From assembly GCA_030835125.1 (NCBI GenBank), contig JAUQWM010000044.1:1-64000 (forward strand): a DNA stretch of 64,000 nt. The letters run 5' to 3'. The position numbers and the translations under genes were made by a program. Shown piece after piece: positions 31,595-38,907 of the stretch. Every line of letters starts with the position of its first letter. The first letter of the stretch is position 1. This stretch comes from Gemmatimonadaceae bacterium (GTDB taxonomy: Bacteria > Gemmatimonadota > Gemmatimonadetes > Gemmatimonadales > Gemmatimonadaceae). The notes under the pieces are model-generated. The model was not told the DNA's origin. It searched no databases and worked only from the letters and a program-made list of their open reading frames with translations.

Positions 31595-31716
31595 TCGAAC
31601 CAGTCCTCCGGACCGTTGAAGCGACCTTCTCGCACGGTCGCGGCGATTCCGGCATCAGGATCGAGGATCCAAGGCTCGGGAACGCGTTCGTCCCGGAAGA
31701 CATGACGCTTCCGGTG
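31595..31716 (-). pseudogene. Uma2-family C-terminal fragment
   Basis: The minus-strand frame reads RKRHVFRDERVPEPWILDPD. This matches the KKVTIYRGQRIPEYWILDVD region of the intact Uma2 protein at 53853. Nothing recognisable as Uma2 lies upstream, and the sequence after it diverges. It is a fossil next to the decayed 21-nt array. Confidence 0.6.
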
Positions 31717-31802
31717 CGGCTGCCTGAGGGCGGCGATCCTCGAGCTTGTGTGACCTGACCGGTCACCCCAACATTGGGCATCCCCAGATCCACGGGTGGC
31801 CC

Positions 31803-32954
31803 ATGCGTGTTCTCCTCGCCGCCGCACTGATCGCCCTCGCGCCAGGCGCCTCCGCCGCGCAGAACGTTCCCGTCACCACGCTGGCCAGGCCGGACGCCGA
31901 GTTCCCCGAGGGGTTCACGAACATCAGCACGATGCGCGAACTCCCCGACGGGCGGGTCATCGTGCTCGAACGCTGCGAACGCCTGCTCAAGCTGCTCGAC
32001 CTCCGCACGGGCGAGATGGCCCCCGTGAGTCGCACCGGCTCAGGCCCGGGCGAATACCGGTTGCCCGCGGGGATGTTCTCGATCGGGGACAGCACCGTCC
32101 TCTACGACCCGGGCAACCGCCACTTCCTCATCTTCGGCCCGGACGCGAAACCGGTCCGCACGTTCGACCCGATCCCGTCCGTGAGCGTCAACACCGGATC
32201 GATGGTCTTCTCCACCGGCGGCTTCAACGTGACCGCGAGCGATGCGCGCGGACGGCTCTACGCCAGGCAGAGCGGGGTCTTCGCGGGCCCCAGCGGTCGC
32301 GAGCGCGCCGAGTCGGTGGCGGTGGAGCGCTGGGACTTCCGCGCCGGCAAGCGCGACACGATGGTCTTCTTCGGGCTGCTCGGGAAGCCCGGGCCGATAT
32401 CGATGACGGAGAGCTCACCGCCATTCCTCACCGGCACGCAATGGGCCGTCGCGCTCGACGGGACCGTCGCGCTGGTTCACCCGCAGGACTATCGGGTCGA
32501 GTTCATCTCCCCCGCGAAGGTCCGCACCACCGGAAAGCCTAACGCATTCACGCCGGTGCGCGTCGATGATGCCATCAAGCAGCTGTGGCGGGACGACCAG
32601 AAGCCACCGTGCGGGCCGGGGCCGACCTCGTTCACCGGCGCCGACGGCAAGACCATCACCGCGATCAGGATGCCGACGCCGGAACCGACCGACTGGCCCG
32701 AGGTGCTCACGCCCTTCCTCACCGGCGCGGTCACGTTCGCGCCCGACGGGATCCTCTGGGTCAAGCGCACCACGCGCGCCGGCGACCCGCCGACGTTCGA
32801 CCTCATCAACCGCTCCGGCCAGGTCGCGCATCGCGTCCTGCTCCAGCAGCGCGCCCGGTTCCTGGGCTTCGGCCGGGCCAGCGTGTACGTGCTCCGCGTG
32901 GATGACGACGACCTGCAGTACGTGCAGCGGTTCATGCTGCCGCGATCACGATAG
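31803..32954 (+). CDS. exported 6-bladed beta-propeller-like protein
   Basis: The 383-residue protein starts at ATG 31803 with a signal peptide (RVLLAAALIALAPGASAAQ). The body has repeated blades of the form MRELPDGRVIVLERCERLLK, FSIGDSTVLYDPGNRHFLIF and VTFAPDGILWVKRTT, with a GSGPGEYRLP loop that is typical of exported 6-bladed propellers in Gemmatimonadota and Bacteroidota. Such proteins bind ligands or partners and are rarely enzymes. It stands alone, with a repeat copy just after it. Confidence 0.78.
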   Translation: MRVLLAAALIALAPGASAAQNVPVTTLARPDAEFPEGFTNISTMRELPDGRVIVLERCERLLKLLDLRTGEMAPVSRTGSGPGEYRLPAGMFSIGDSTVLYDPGNRHFLIFGPDAKPVRTFDPIPSVSVNTGSMVFSTGGFNVTASDARGRLYARQSGVFAGPSGRERAESVAVERWDFRAGKRDTMVFFGLLGKPGPISMTESSPPFLTGTQWAVALDGTVALVHPQDYRVEFISPAKVRTTGKPNAFTPVRVDDAIKQLWRDDQKPPCGPGPTSFTGADGKTITAIRMPTPEPTDWPEVLTPFLTGAVTFAPDGILWVKRTTRAGDPPTFDLINRSGQVAHRVLLQQRARFLGFGRASVYVLRVDDDDLQYVQRFMLPRSR

Positions 32955-32974
32955 CGGCGCACAGGCCCGCTCCC

Positions 32975-33120
32975 GAACTGCACGAACGCCGAGGACGCCG
33001 AGTCCGCCGAGGATCGCCGAGTAAAACAAACGGAAGGCTACTGCGGTGCGGTGGGATCGCCGTTGCCGTCCTCGGCGCTCCTCTGCGGCCCCGGCGTCCT
33101 CGGCGTTCGTGCAGTTCGTT
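32975..33120. repeat. palindromic repeat family, copy F (both ends of the same type)
   Basis: The forward arm 32975-33022 begins AACTGCACGAACGCCGAGG. The reverse arm 33069-33120 ends GGCGTTCGTGCAGTTCG. Here both outer ends are of the CTGCACGAACGC type, unlike copies B and H where the second end is GTTGTGCCTTTCG. The arms are separated by 46 nt and can pair. Confidence 0.8.
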
Positions 33121-33153
33121 CAGCGTGACCCCGTTCGCCTCACCGGTTGCCCA

Positions 33154-33714
33154 TCAGCCGAGCACCGTCCTGAAGTACTCGACAAGGTCGATCTCCAGCG
33201 CAGGAACCGTCGCGACGGGATGCCACACGATCCGTTCGCCGAGGACCTCCGGTCTCACATCCCCGGGGCGTCAGCGTTCGATGATCCTGGCATCAAGATC
33301 GACGATCCAGTACTCGGGAACCCGTTCGTCCTGATAGATGTGACGCTTCTCGCCACGGTCCACCTGCGCGGTCGAGGGCGAGATGATCTCAGCCGCGACC
33401 AGGAGTGACCTGATTTCTTCCCACGAGCGGATCAACCGACCCTCGTTCAGCGGAACCACGAAGACATCCGGCTGCAACAAGCGGTGGTTCGAGAACGCGA
33501 TGTCAGCCGGCGACATCATGGCCTCGCCGATTCCATACCTGCCGCAGTACTCATCGATCAGTGCCCACAGCCTCGCAACCGTTCGCTGGTGCAACGCCGA
33601 TGGCATCGGACTCACGAACAGCTCCCCGTCCAGCACCTCATACCGCTTCCCGTCGTCCGGAAGCGCCCGGACCCGCTCAGCGGTCCATTCGGTCTCTCGC
33701 GCAGGCATGCCCAT
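33154..33714 (-). pseudogene. Uma2-family putative endonuclease gene with one in-frame TGA
   Basis: From ATG 33714 the frame gives MGMPARETEWTAERVRAL, KRYEVLDGELFVSP, LQPDVFVVPL, AEIISPSTAQVDRGEKRHIY and PEYWIVDLDARIIER, then TGA at 33273-33271. The same frame goes on without a break (RPGDVRPEVLGERIVWHPVA, then LEIDLVEYF) to a second TGA at 33156-33154. The intact paralogue at 53853 has VVERWRPDDDRPEIL here, so TGA replaces a Trp codon. Uma2 proteins have a PD-(D/E)XK fold and unknown role. The shortened 147-residue product keeps the nuclease core but lacks about 38 residues. Confidence 0.85.
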
Positions 33715-33744
33715 AGCGTACGCTCGGCTCGGCGAAGGTGGCAA
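33715..33744 (-). promoter_or_regulatory. conserved Uma2-type promoter, copy 2
   Basis: TTGCCA (33744-33739), 18 nt, TACGCT (33720-33715), then ATG at 33714. Bases between the boxes are nearly identical to the other two copies. Confidence 0.5.
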
Positions 33745-33824
33745 GCGAACACAAGCCGAGGATGCCGCGAATGGTCCAAATCGCATCATCGTGGCAACGC
33801 GCACCCCATCAATTCCACGCCAGC

Positions 33825-33877
33825 ATCCTCGGCGCTCCTCGGCGGCCCCGGCGTCCTCGGCGTTGTGCCTTTCGCTC
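33825..33877 (-). repeat. palindromic repeat family, solitary arm G
   Basis: A reverse arm of CCTCGGCGCTCCTCGG and GCGTCCTCGG units ends GGCGTTGTGCCTTTCG. No facing arm is seen nearby. Confidence 0.8.
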
Positions 33878-33939
33878 TTGTCACGTGCGACCCCGGCGTG
33901 TTGTGCCCTTGCCGTGAGCGCCGAGCGCGCCAGGATCTC

Positions 33940-34245
33940 TCAATGCGACATGAGCCCGTCAGGGTGACGCGTCGCCAGCTTGGCCTGGTTCAACGCCGCG
34001 ACGTCACCTAACGAAAGCCCAGCGCAGGTCGCCACCGTAGCCACGCACCAGAGCACGTCGCCGAGTTCGTCGGCCAGGCGCTGCTGGTCCAGGTCCCGCC
34101 CCTGAAAGAGGTGCTTGCGCACGTGGGCGAGAACTTCTCCCGCCTCTTCCGCAATCCCCGCCGCCGCGTCGAGCAGCCGCTCACTGTCGGTGAGCGACGC
34201 GTTCATCGTACGCGTGGCGGCCTGTTGAAACTGGTCCAGCGTCAT
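33940..34245 (-). CDS. MazG-like nucleotide pyrophosphohydrolase
   Basis: The 101-residue protein starts MTLDQFQQAATRTM (ATG 34245). The metal-binding motifs of the all-alpha NTP pyrophosphohydrolase fold are present: GIAEEAGEVLAHVRK (EExxE) and LADELGDVLWCVATVA (ExxD). Members remove pyrophosphate from aberrant or signalling nucleotides and house-clean the nucleotide pool. The length matches the single-domain MazG-like group. An ATG at 34296 would add a poorly conserved extension. It has no operon partner. Confidence 0.88.
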   Translation of the reverse strand: MTLDQFQQAATRTMNASLTDSERLLDAAAGIAEEAGEVLAHVRKHLFQGRDLDQQRLADELGDVLWCVATVATCAGLSLGDVAALNQAKLATRHPDGLMSH

Positions 34246-34293
34246 TGCACCCCCTGGTGACGGACTCACGCCAATATGCGCTGCCGTCACCAT

Positions 34294-34314
34294 CAATGGG
34301 GTCAGACCCCATTG
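34294..34314. repeat. perfect palindrome around GGGGTCAGACCCC
   Basis: A 21-nt dyad with CAATGGGG and CCCCATTG arms around TCAGA. A near-identical palindrome lies at 56659-56681. It resembles REP-type palindromes of the GGGGTCAGA class. Confidence 0.75.
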
Positions 34315-34446
34315 CCCGCTGACATGGCAACCAAAGGTCGAGTTGCCTCCCCTGGTGATCAGCCTACCCGAGTCCTTCGCAGCGGCGTTGGACTGAGCGG
34401 CGTTTGCTCAAAAACGGGTAGTGCCCCCGACACAAGCGCGTGCCCT

Positions 34447-34594
34447 TGACTGCACGAACGCCGAGGACACCGAGGACGCCGAGGATCGCGGGGTAACGAA
34501 GGAGGGGTTGAACGATGTCGCGTCAGACCCCAATCCCGCGGGTTCCCTCGGCGCTCCCCGGCGTCCCCTGCGTCCTCTGCGTTGTGCCCTTTGA
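34447..34594. repeat. palindromic repeat family, copy H
   Basis: The forward arm 34447-34492 begins GACTGCACGAACGCCGAGG. The reverse arm 34543-34594 ends CTGCGTTGTGCCCTTTG. They face each other across 50 nt, as in copy B. The whole stretch 34246-34740 has no credible gene; Arg-rich frames here are repeat translations. Confidence 0.8.
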
Positions 34595-34740
34595 TGCAAC
34601 GCACGAGGGCGGAATCAGCAACGCAGCCCTCGCCGCCCGACCCTCCACCGAGCAGAAGATGCGCATGGAGTAGCCGAGGTCGGCGTGGCGTCCGGGTCTT
34701 CCCCCCCGTCCCGCCGCAACGGAGATTCGCTTGCTCCAGC

Positions 34741-35280
34741 GTGTCCCCAGTGGCCCACTCCGCATCCGTGACCGAGGCGATCGAACGAGACCTCTCCGGG
34801 AAGTTCCGCGAGAGGCTCCGGATGTTCGGTGCCCGCCGGCTTGGCGATGCGGCGCTCGCCGAGGATCTCGCGCAGGAGGTCCTGCGGCTGGTGACCGAGG
34901 CGCTGCGCGGTGGCCGCATCGCGGACCTGGAGGCACTGCCGGCGTTCGTCTTTCAGACGGCGACGCACCTGTGCATGCATCACTACCGTTCGCGGGAGCG
35001 TGAAGAACGGGCGATGGCGCGCATGGTCGGGATGAGCCCGGGGGATCCGGGTCCATCACCCCTCGATGTCCTGGTGAACGAGGAGGGCCGGGGAGTGGTA
35101 CGCGCCGCGCTGGCCGAACTCAGGCCCGACGATCGAGATCTCCTGCGCCGGATCTACTTCGACGAGGAACCGACTGAGCAGACGGCGCGGAGCCTCGGGG
35201 TGACCCTCGGCGCCCTGCGCGTCCGCAAGCACCGAGCCCTGGCGCACCTCGCCAGCGTGCTCACCGAATGGCGGCTGTGA
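34741..35280 (+). CDS. ECF-type RNA polymerase sigma factor
   Basis: The protein has about 179 residues. The start is uncertain: GTG codons at 34741, 34750 and 34768 are all possible and no ATG fits. Region 2 is visible in LAEDLAQEVLRLVTEALRGG and AFVFQTATHLCMHHYRSRER. Region 4 is visible in AELRPDDRDLLRRIYFDEEP, then TARSLGVTLGALRVRKHRAL, an HTH that reads the -35 box. It directs transcription of a specific regulon, which in such systems usually includes its own operon. An anti-sigma and a CHAT gene follow at once. Confidence 0.88.
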   Translation: MSPVAHSASVTEAIERDLSGKFRERLRMFGARRLGDAALAEDLAQEVLRLVTEALRGGRIADLEALPAFVFQTATHLCMHHYRSREREERAMARMVGMSPGDPGPSPLDVLVNEEGRGVVRAALAELRPDDRDLLRRIYFDEEPTEQTARSLGVTLGALRVRKHRALAHLASVLTEWRL

Positions 35281-35312
35281 AACGTGATGCATCCAGCGGG
35301 AACCCTACTGTG

Positions 35313-35918
35313 ATGGAACAGCAACCGATCACGTGCGAGATGGTGGACCAGCGCGAGCTGGACCGCCTCTATGTCGCTGGGCGCCTCGGCGAGGACGAGG
35401 CGGCGGCCTTCGAGGCGCACTACTTCGGCTGCGACCGGTGCTGGGCGCTGGTCAAGGGCGGCGCGGGTGTTCGCGCTGCGCTGGCCGGTACAGCGGCCCA
35501 GGCGCCCGCTATCCGCCGACGCTCCTGGGTCAGGCCGCTGGCAACGGCGGCGGCGCTTGCGATCGTCGTCTTCGGGACCTGGCGCCTGGTCGACCCGACC
35601 GAGTCCGACGCGCCGGATGCCATCCGCGGTCCCGCCGATTCAATCGCCGTTGCGACGGGCAGCGCCGCGGGGCGCTGGACGGCCGCCTGGCCGTCCGTTG
35701 CCGAGCCGGGCTCGTACCAGGTGCGACTCTTCACCGCCGATGGACGGCTGATCCTGACACGCGACATGAGCGATACCACGCTCTCGCTCCCCGCGGACTC
35801 GCTCACTGGCGTCGCTGGCGGTGGAACGCTCTTCCTCGAGGTCCAGCGGTTGGACATGCTGCGGCGTCCGGTCGCCCGCTCTCCACTCATCGCGCTCCGG
35901 CCACCCGGGCAGCGCTGA
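35313..35918 (+). CDS. membrane anti-sigma factor with zinc-binding motif
   Basis: The 201-residue protein is taken from ATG 35313; an ATG at 35268 overlapping the sigma stop is also possible. The N-terminal ZAS-type motif is HYFGCDRC (H-x3-C-x2-C) within EDEAAAFEAHYFGCDRCWAL. One membrane helix (PLATAAALAIVVFGTWRLV) separates it from an exported Ig-like C-terminal domain (GSYQVRLFTADGRLILTRDM). ZAS domains hold the sigma factor inactive until a signal arrives. It lies between the sigma and CHAT genes with only 4 nt to the latter. Confidence 0.85.
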   Translation: MEQQPITCEMVDQRELDRLYVAGRLGEDEAAAFEAHYFGCDRCWALVKGGAGVRAALAGTAAQAPAIRRRSWVRPLATAAALAIVVFGTWRLVDPTESDAPDAIRGPADSIAVATGSAAGRWTAAWPSVAEPGSYQVRLFTADGRLILTRDMSDTTLSLPADSLTGVAGGGTLFLEVQRLDMLRRPVARSPLIALRPPGQR

Positions 35919-35922
35919 CCGG

Positions 35923-38673
35923 ATGCGCACCGTCTTGCCGAAGACCGCATTCAGCACCGTCGTCGCGTTACTGGCGCTCGCCGGCACCGGATGCGAAGCG
36001 GGTCGAGACCGTGCGCCCGTCTCGCCATTCCATGCCGCGGACAGCCTGCGGGACGAACGGCGCTTCTCCCAGGCGCACCCGCACTACCGCCGTCTGCGCG
36101 ACTCCTTCGCCCTGGCGCAGGACACCGCCGGGTGGTGGCGCGCGCAAGTCTGGTGGGCCCAGACCCTGATGCGCCTCGGCAGAACCGACAGCAGCGAGAC
36201 GGCGATCCGGGACGCCTTCCTCCTGGCCGGATCCGATTCGACTCGTCAGGCGTGGACCTGGCTGATGCGCTGCGGACTCCGGTCGCGGCTGGGGCAATCA
36301 CAGGAGGCGATCGATGATTGCGCCCTTGCCCAGCAACTGGCGGACGCGTTGGGGGCCGGTGACCTCCAGGCGCGAGTGCACTTCCAGTTAGGCACGATCT
36401 ATTCCCGGCGCGGCCTGTTCCGCCGCTCGGTCGCGGAGTCCGAGCAGGCGCTCGCGCTCGAGCGGCAATACGGCGGCTCGCCGCACCAGTTGGCGGGTGC
36501 GCTCAACAGCATGGGGGTCGAGTACGCGGCCGTCGGACGACTGTCGGAGGCGGCGCAAGCGTACGAGGAAGGGCTGGCGATCACTCGTCAGGTCGCGGAC
36601 ACATCGACCGCCGGGTACCTGATCAGCAATCTCGCCGCCCTCCGTGCCTACACGGGGCGCCTCGACCAGGCGGTCGAGCTGATGACCCAGTCGCTCGCCT
36701 CGGCGATCGCCCTCGGCGACACGGCGTCGATGGTATACGCCCACAACTCGCTGGCCGGCTACTTCCTCAAGGCCGGTAACGTCGGTGCCGCGCGGGAGCA
36801 TGTCGAACGATCGCTGTCGCTGGACGGGCGGTCTCCCGCGATCTACCGCGTCATCGCGCTGACCAACCTGGGGTTGATCGCGATGGCCGAAAGGAGCCCG
36901 GATTCCGCCGCCGCCAGTTTCGATCGGGCCCTTGGTCCAGCGGTGCGTGGAGGGTTCGCCTTCGAACGATTGCGGATTCTCACCGCGCAGGTGCGCCTTG
37001 CCATCGATCGGGGTGACCGATCGGCCGCGCGCCGACTGCTGAGCGTCGCGAGCACCGTCGCCGATTCCCTCGGGAGTCCGGATGCCGAGCTGGATGTGCT
37101 GGTGCTCCAGGGACGTGTGGCCGAACTGGAGCGGCGCGCCGACGCATCCCGTTTCTTCCTCGACGGCATCGACCTGCTGGAGTCCTGGCGTGGCCGTCTG
37201 GCGATGGGGGACCTGAAGCTCGGGATCACGGAGCCCAAGTGGGCCGTCTATGAAGGCGCGATCCGGACCCTCTTCGCCCGGGGAGACACGTCCTCGGCGT
37301 TCGACGTCGCCGAACGCGCCCGCGCACGCATGCTGCTCGAGGTCATGGCCGAGCGAGGCGCGCAGACCAGGGTGTCCTCGGCGGCGACGCTGAAGCAGCG
37401 GCTTCGCGAGCGAGCCGAGGAAGCCGGCGCGGGCGCGGACTCGTCCGAACAGCGGCAGGTGGCGGCGGAACTCCGCGCGCTCCAGGACTCGCTGTCGGCG
37501 CTCGAACGGGATACCGCGCAGGACGCGCGAGCGCGGGTGCGCCATCCGGTGCCCGCTCCGATTGCCGAGATCCGGGCCCGGCTGCTGGATCGGCCGGATG
37601 TGGCGATGTTCTCCGTCTTCTGGGGTGACAGCGCCGTGTACGGATGGTGGATCACCGGCACTGCCCTTCGCGGCCGTCGGCTCGGGTCCGCCGACTCGCT
37701 TGCCGCGACACTCGACTTCCTCCGGCGCGCCATCGAGCGTCCTGGCGACTCGACCTGGCGGGCGGCGGCCCGCAGGTCCTGGCAACAGTTGCTGGAGCCC
37801 TTCGCGGTCTCGGGATCGACCACGATCTATGCCATCGTGGATGGCCCGCTGGCGCGCGTGCCACTCGAGGTGCTGGTGCCGGCCCCGGCCGCTGCGCCGT
37901 TAGGCGCGACGCATCGCATCATCTACGGACCGTCCGCCTCGGTACTCACCGCGCTCGCGCAGTCCGGCTCGCCGGGGCGCTGGGAGCGCGCGATCCTGGC
38001 GGTGGGAAATCCGCGGGCCCTGGTGGCGTCGCGCATGCCCTCTCCTGACGTGGCACGAGACGCCGGCAGCGGCCTGGAACTGCCGTTCGCCGAGTCTGAA
38101 GCGCGCACCCTCCGCGACCTGTACGAGGAAGAAGGAGCCGACCTGCTGGTCGGACGCGCCGTGACTTCGGATCGATGGCTGGCGCTCCGGCCGGAGCGGT
38201 ACCGGTACCTGCACTTCGCCGCGCACACGTCAGTGAGCGACCGCGATCCCGAGGAGAGCCGCCTCCTGCTCGCGGATGGAATGCTGGACCTGTCGGTGAT
38301 CCGCGGCCTGAGGCTGACCGCTGAGCTGGTGACCTTGTCGGCGTGTGAGACCGCGGTCGGACGCCGCGTAAGGGGCGAAGGGGTCGTTGGCCTGTCTCAC
38401 GCATTCCTCTCCGCGGGCGCCCGCAGCGCACTCGTGACGCTGTGGCCGGTAACCGACCGGTCCACGTCGCTCTTCATGACCGATGTCTACCGGGAGCTGC
38501 ATGGTGGACGCGGCGCCGCGGAGGCGCTGTACCGGGTGCGCAGCAGGTGGATAGCAGCCGACTCGGCCACCAGCCACCCGGCCTACTGGGCGCCTTTCAT
38601 CCTGGTTGGAGACCCGAGTCCGCGCGCGAGCAGTGGCGTCGCGCCGGTGCGGGAGCGAGCCAAGGGGATGTAG
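35923..38673 (+). CDS. TPR protein with C-terminal CHAT (caspase-like) protease domain
   Basis: The 916-residue protein starts at ATG 35923, 4 nt after the anti-sigma stop. The N-terminus looks like a lipoprotein signal (FSTVVALLALAGTGCEAG). TPR repeats fill roughly residues 35-440 (for example LGTIYSRRGLFRRSVAESEQ, LAGALNSMGVEYAAVGRL, YLISNLAALRAYTGRLDQAV). The CHAT domain covers the last 300 residues. The catalytic dyad is H768 (YLHFAAHTS) and C808 (LVTLSACETAVGR), followed by GEGVVGLSHAFLSAGARSAL. CHAT proteases cleave protein partners upon activation. Its place in a sigma/anti-sigma operon suggests it acts in, or is controlled by, that signal path. Confidence 0.9.
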   Translation: MRTVLPKTAFSTVVALLALAGTGCEAGRDRAPVSPFHAADSLRDERRFSQAHPHYRRLRDSFALAQDTAGWWRAQVWWAQTLMRLGRTDSSETAIRDAFLLAGSDSTRQAWTWLMRCGLRSRLGQSQEAIDDCALAQQLADALGAGDLQARVHFQLGTIYSRRGLFRRSVAESEQALALERQYGGSPHQLAGALNSMGVEYAAVGRLSEAAQAYEEGLAITRQVADTSTAGYLISNLAALRAYTGRLDQAVELMTQSLASAIALGDTASMVYAHNSLAGYFLKAGNVGAAREHVERSLSLDGRSPAIYRVIALTNLGLIAMAERSPDSAAASFDRALGPAVRGGFAFERLRILTAQVRLAIDRGDRSAARRLLSVASTVADSLGSPDAELDVLVLQGRVAELERRADASRFFLDGIDLLESWRGRLAMGDLKLGITEPKWAVYEGAIRTLFARGDTSSAFDVAERARARMLLEVMAERGAQTRVSSAATLKQRLRERAEEAGAGADSSEQRQVAAELRALQDSLSALERDTAQDARARVRHPVPAPIAEIRARLLDRPDVAMFSVFWGDSAVYGWWITGTALRGRRLGSADSLAATLDFLRRAIERPGDSTWRAAARRSWQQLLEPFAVSGSTTIYAIVDGPLARVPLEVLVPAPAAAPLGATHRIIYGPSASVLTALAQSGSPGRWERAILAVGNPRALVASRMPSPDVARDAGSGLELPFAESEARTLRDLYEEEGADLLVGRAVTSDRWLALRPERYRYLHFAAHTSVSDRDPEESRLLLADGMLDLSVIRGLRLTAELVTLSACETAVGRRVRGEGVVGLSHAFLSAGARSALVTLWPVTDRSTSLFMTDVYRELHGGRGAAEALYRVRSRWIAADSATSHPAYWAPFILVGDPSPRASSGVAPVRERAKGM

Positions 38674-38907
38674 CAGGCGAGGTGCGGCGGGGCGGTCGCG
38701 CGCACGACGCAGGCGGCCCGGGCAGACCCGTCGTGAGCGAGTTCGGCGGACTCCGACCCGAGCGTCCGTCCACTATCGCCTGGGACACCCGGTCAAGCTG
38801 AATGGGACTCGTCGACTACCGCACCACGAGGCGCAACCTTACACTGGCCCGACCGACGATCCCGGGCCTGCCCTCATCCCGAACCCACTCCGAGTGAGCA
38901 AACACCG
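38674..38907. other. gap before the hybrid regulator gene, nothing recognised
   Basis: This 234-nt region between the CHAT gene and the hybrid two-component gene has no clear promoter, hairpin or repeat. Confidence 0.4.

Noticed and set aside
33271-33273. TGA in the Uma2 gene as a selenocysteine codon
   Set aside because: The paralogue has Trp here, not Cys. I see no SECIS-like hairpin directly after it and no selenoprotein machinery in the window.
36388-37785. Minus-strand frame of 465 codons inside the CHAT/TPR gene
   Set aside because: It is Arg/Gly/Pro-rich with no domain, and the plus strand has TPRs and the CHAT dyad.
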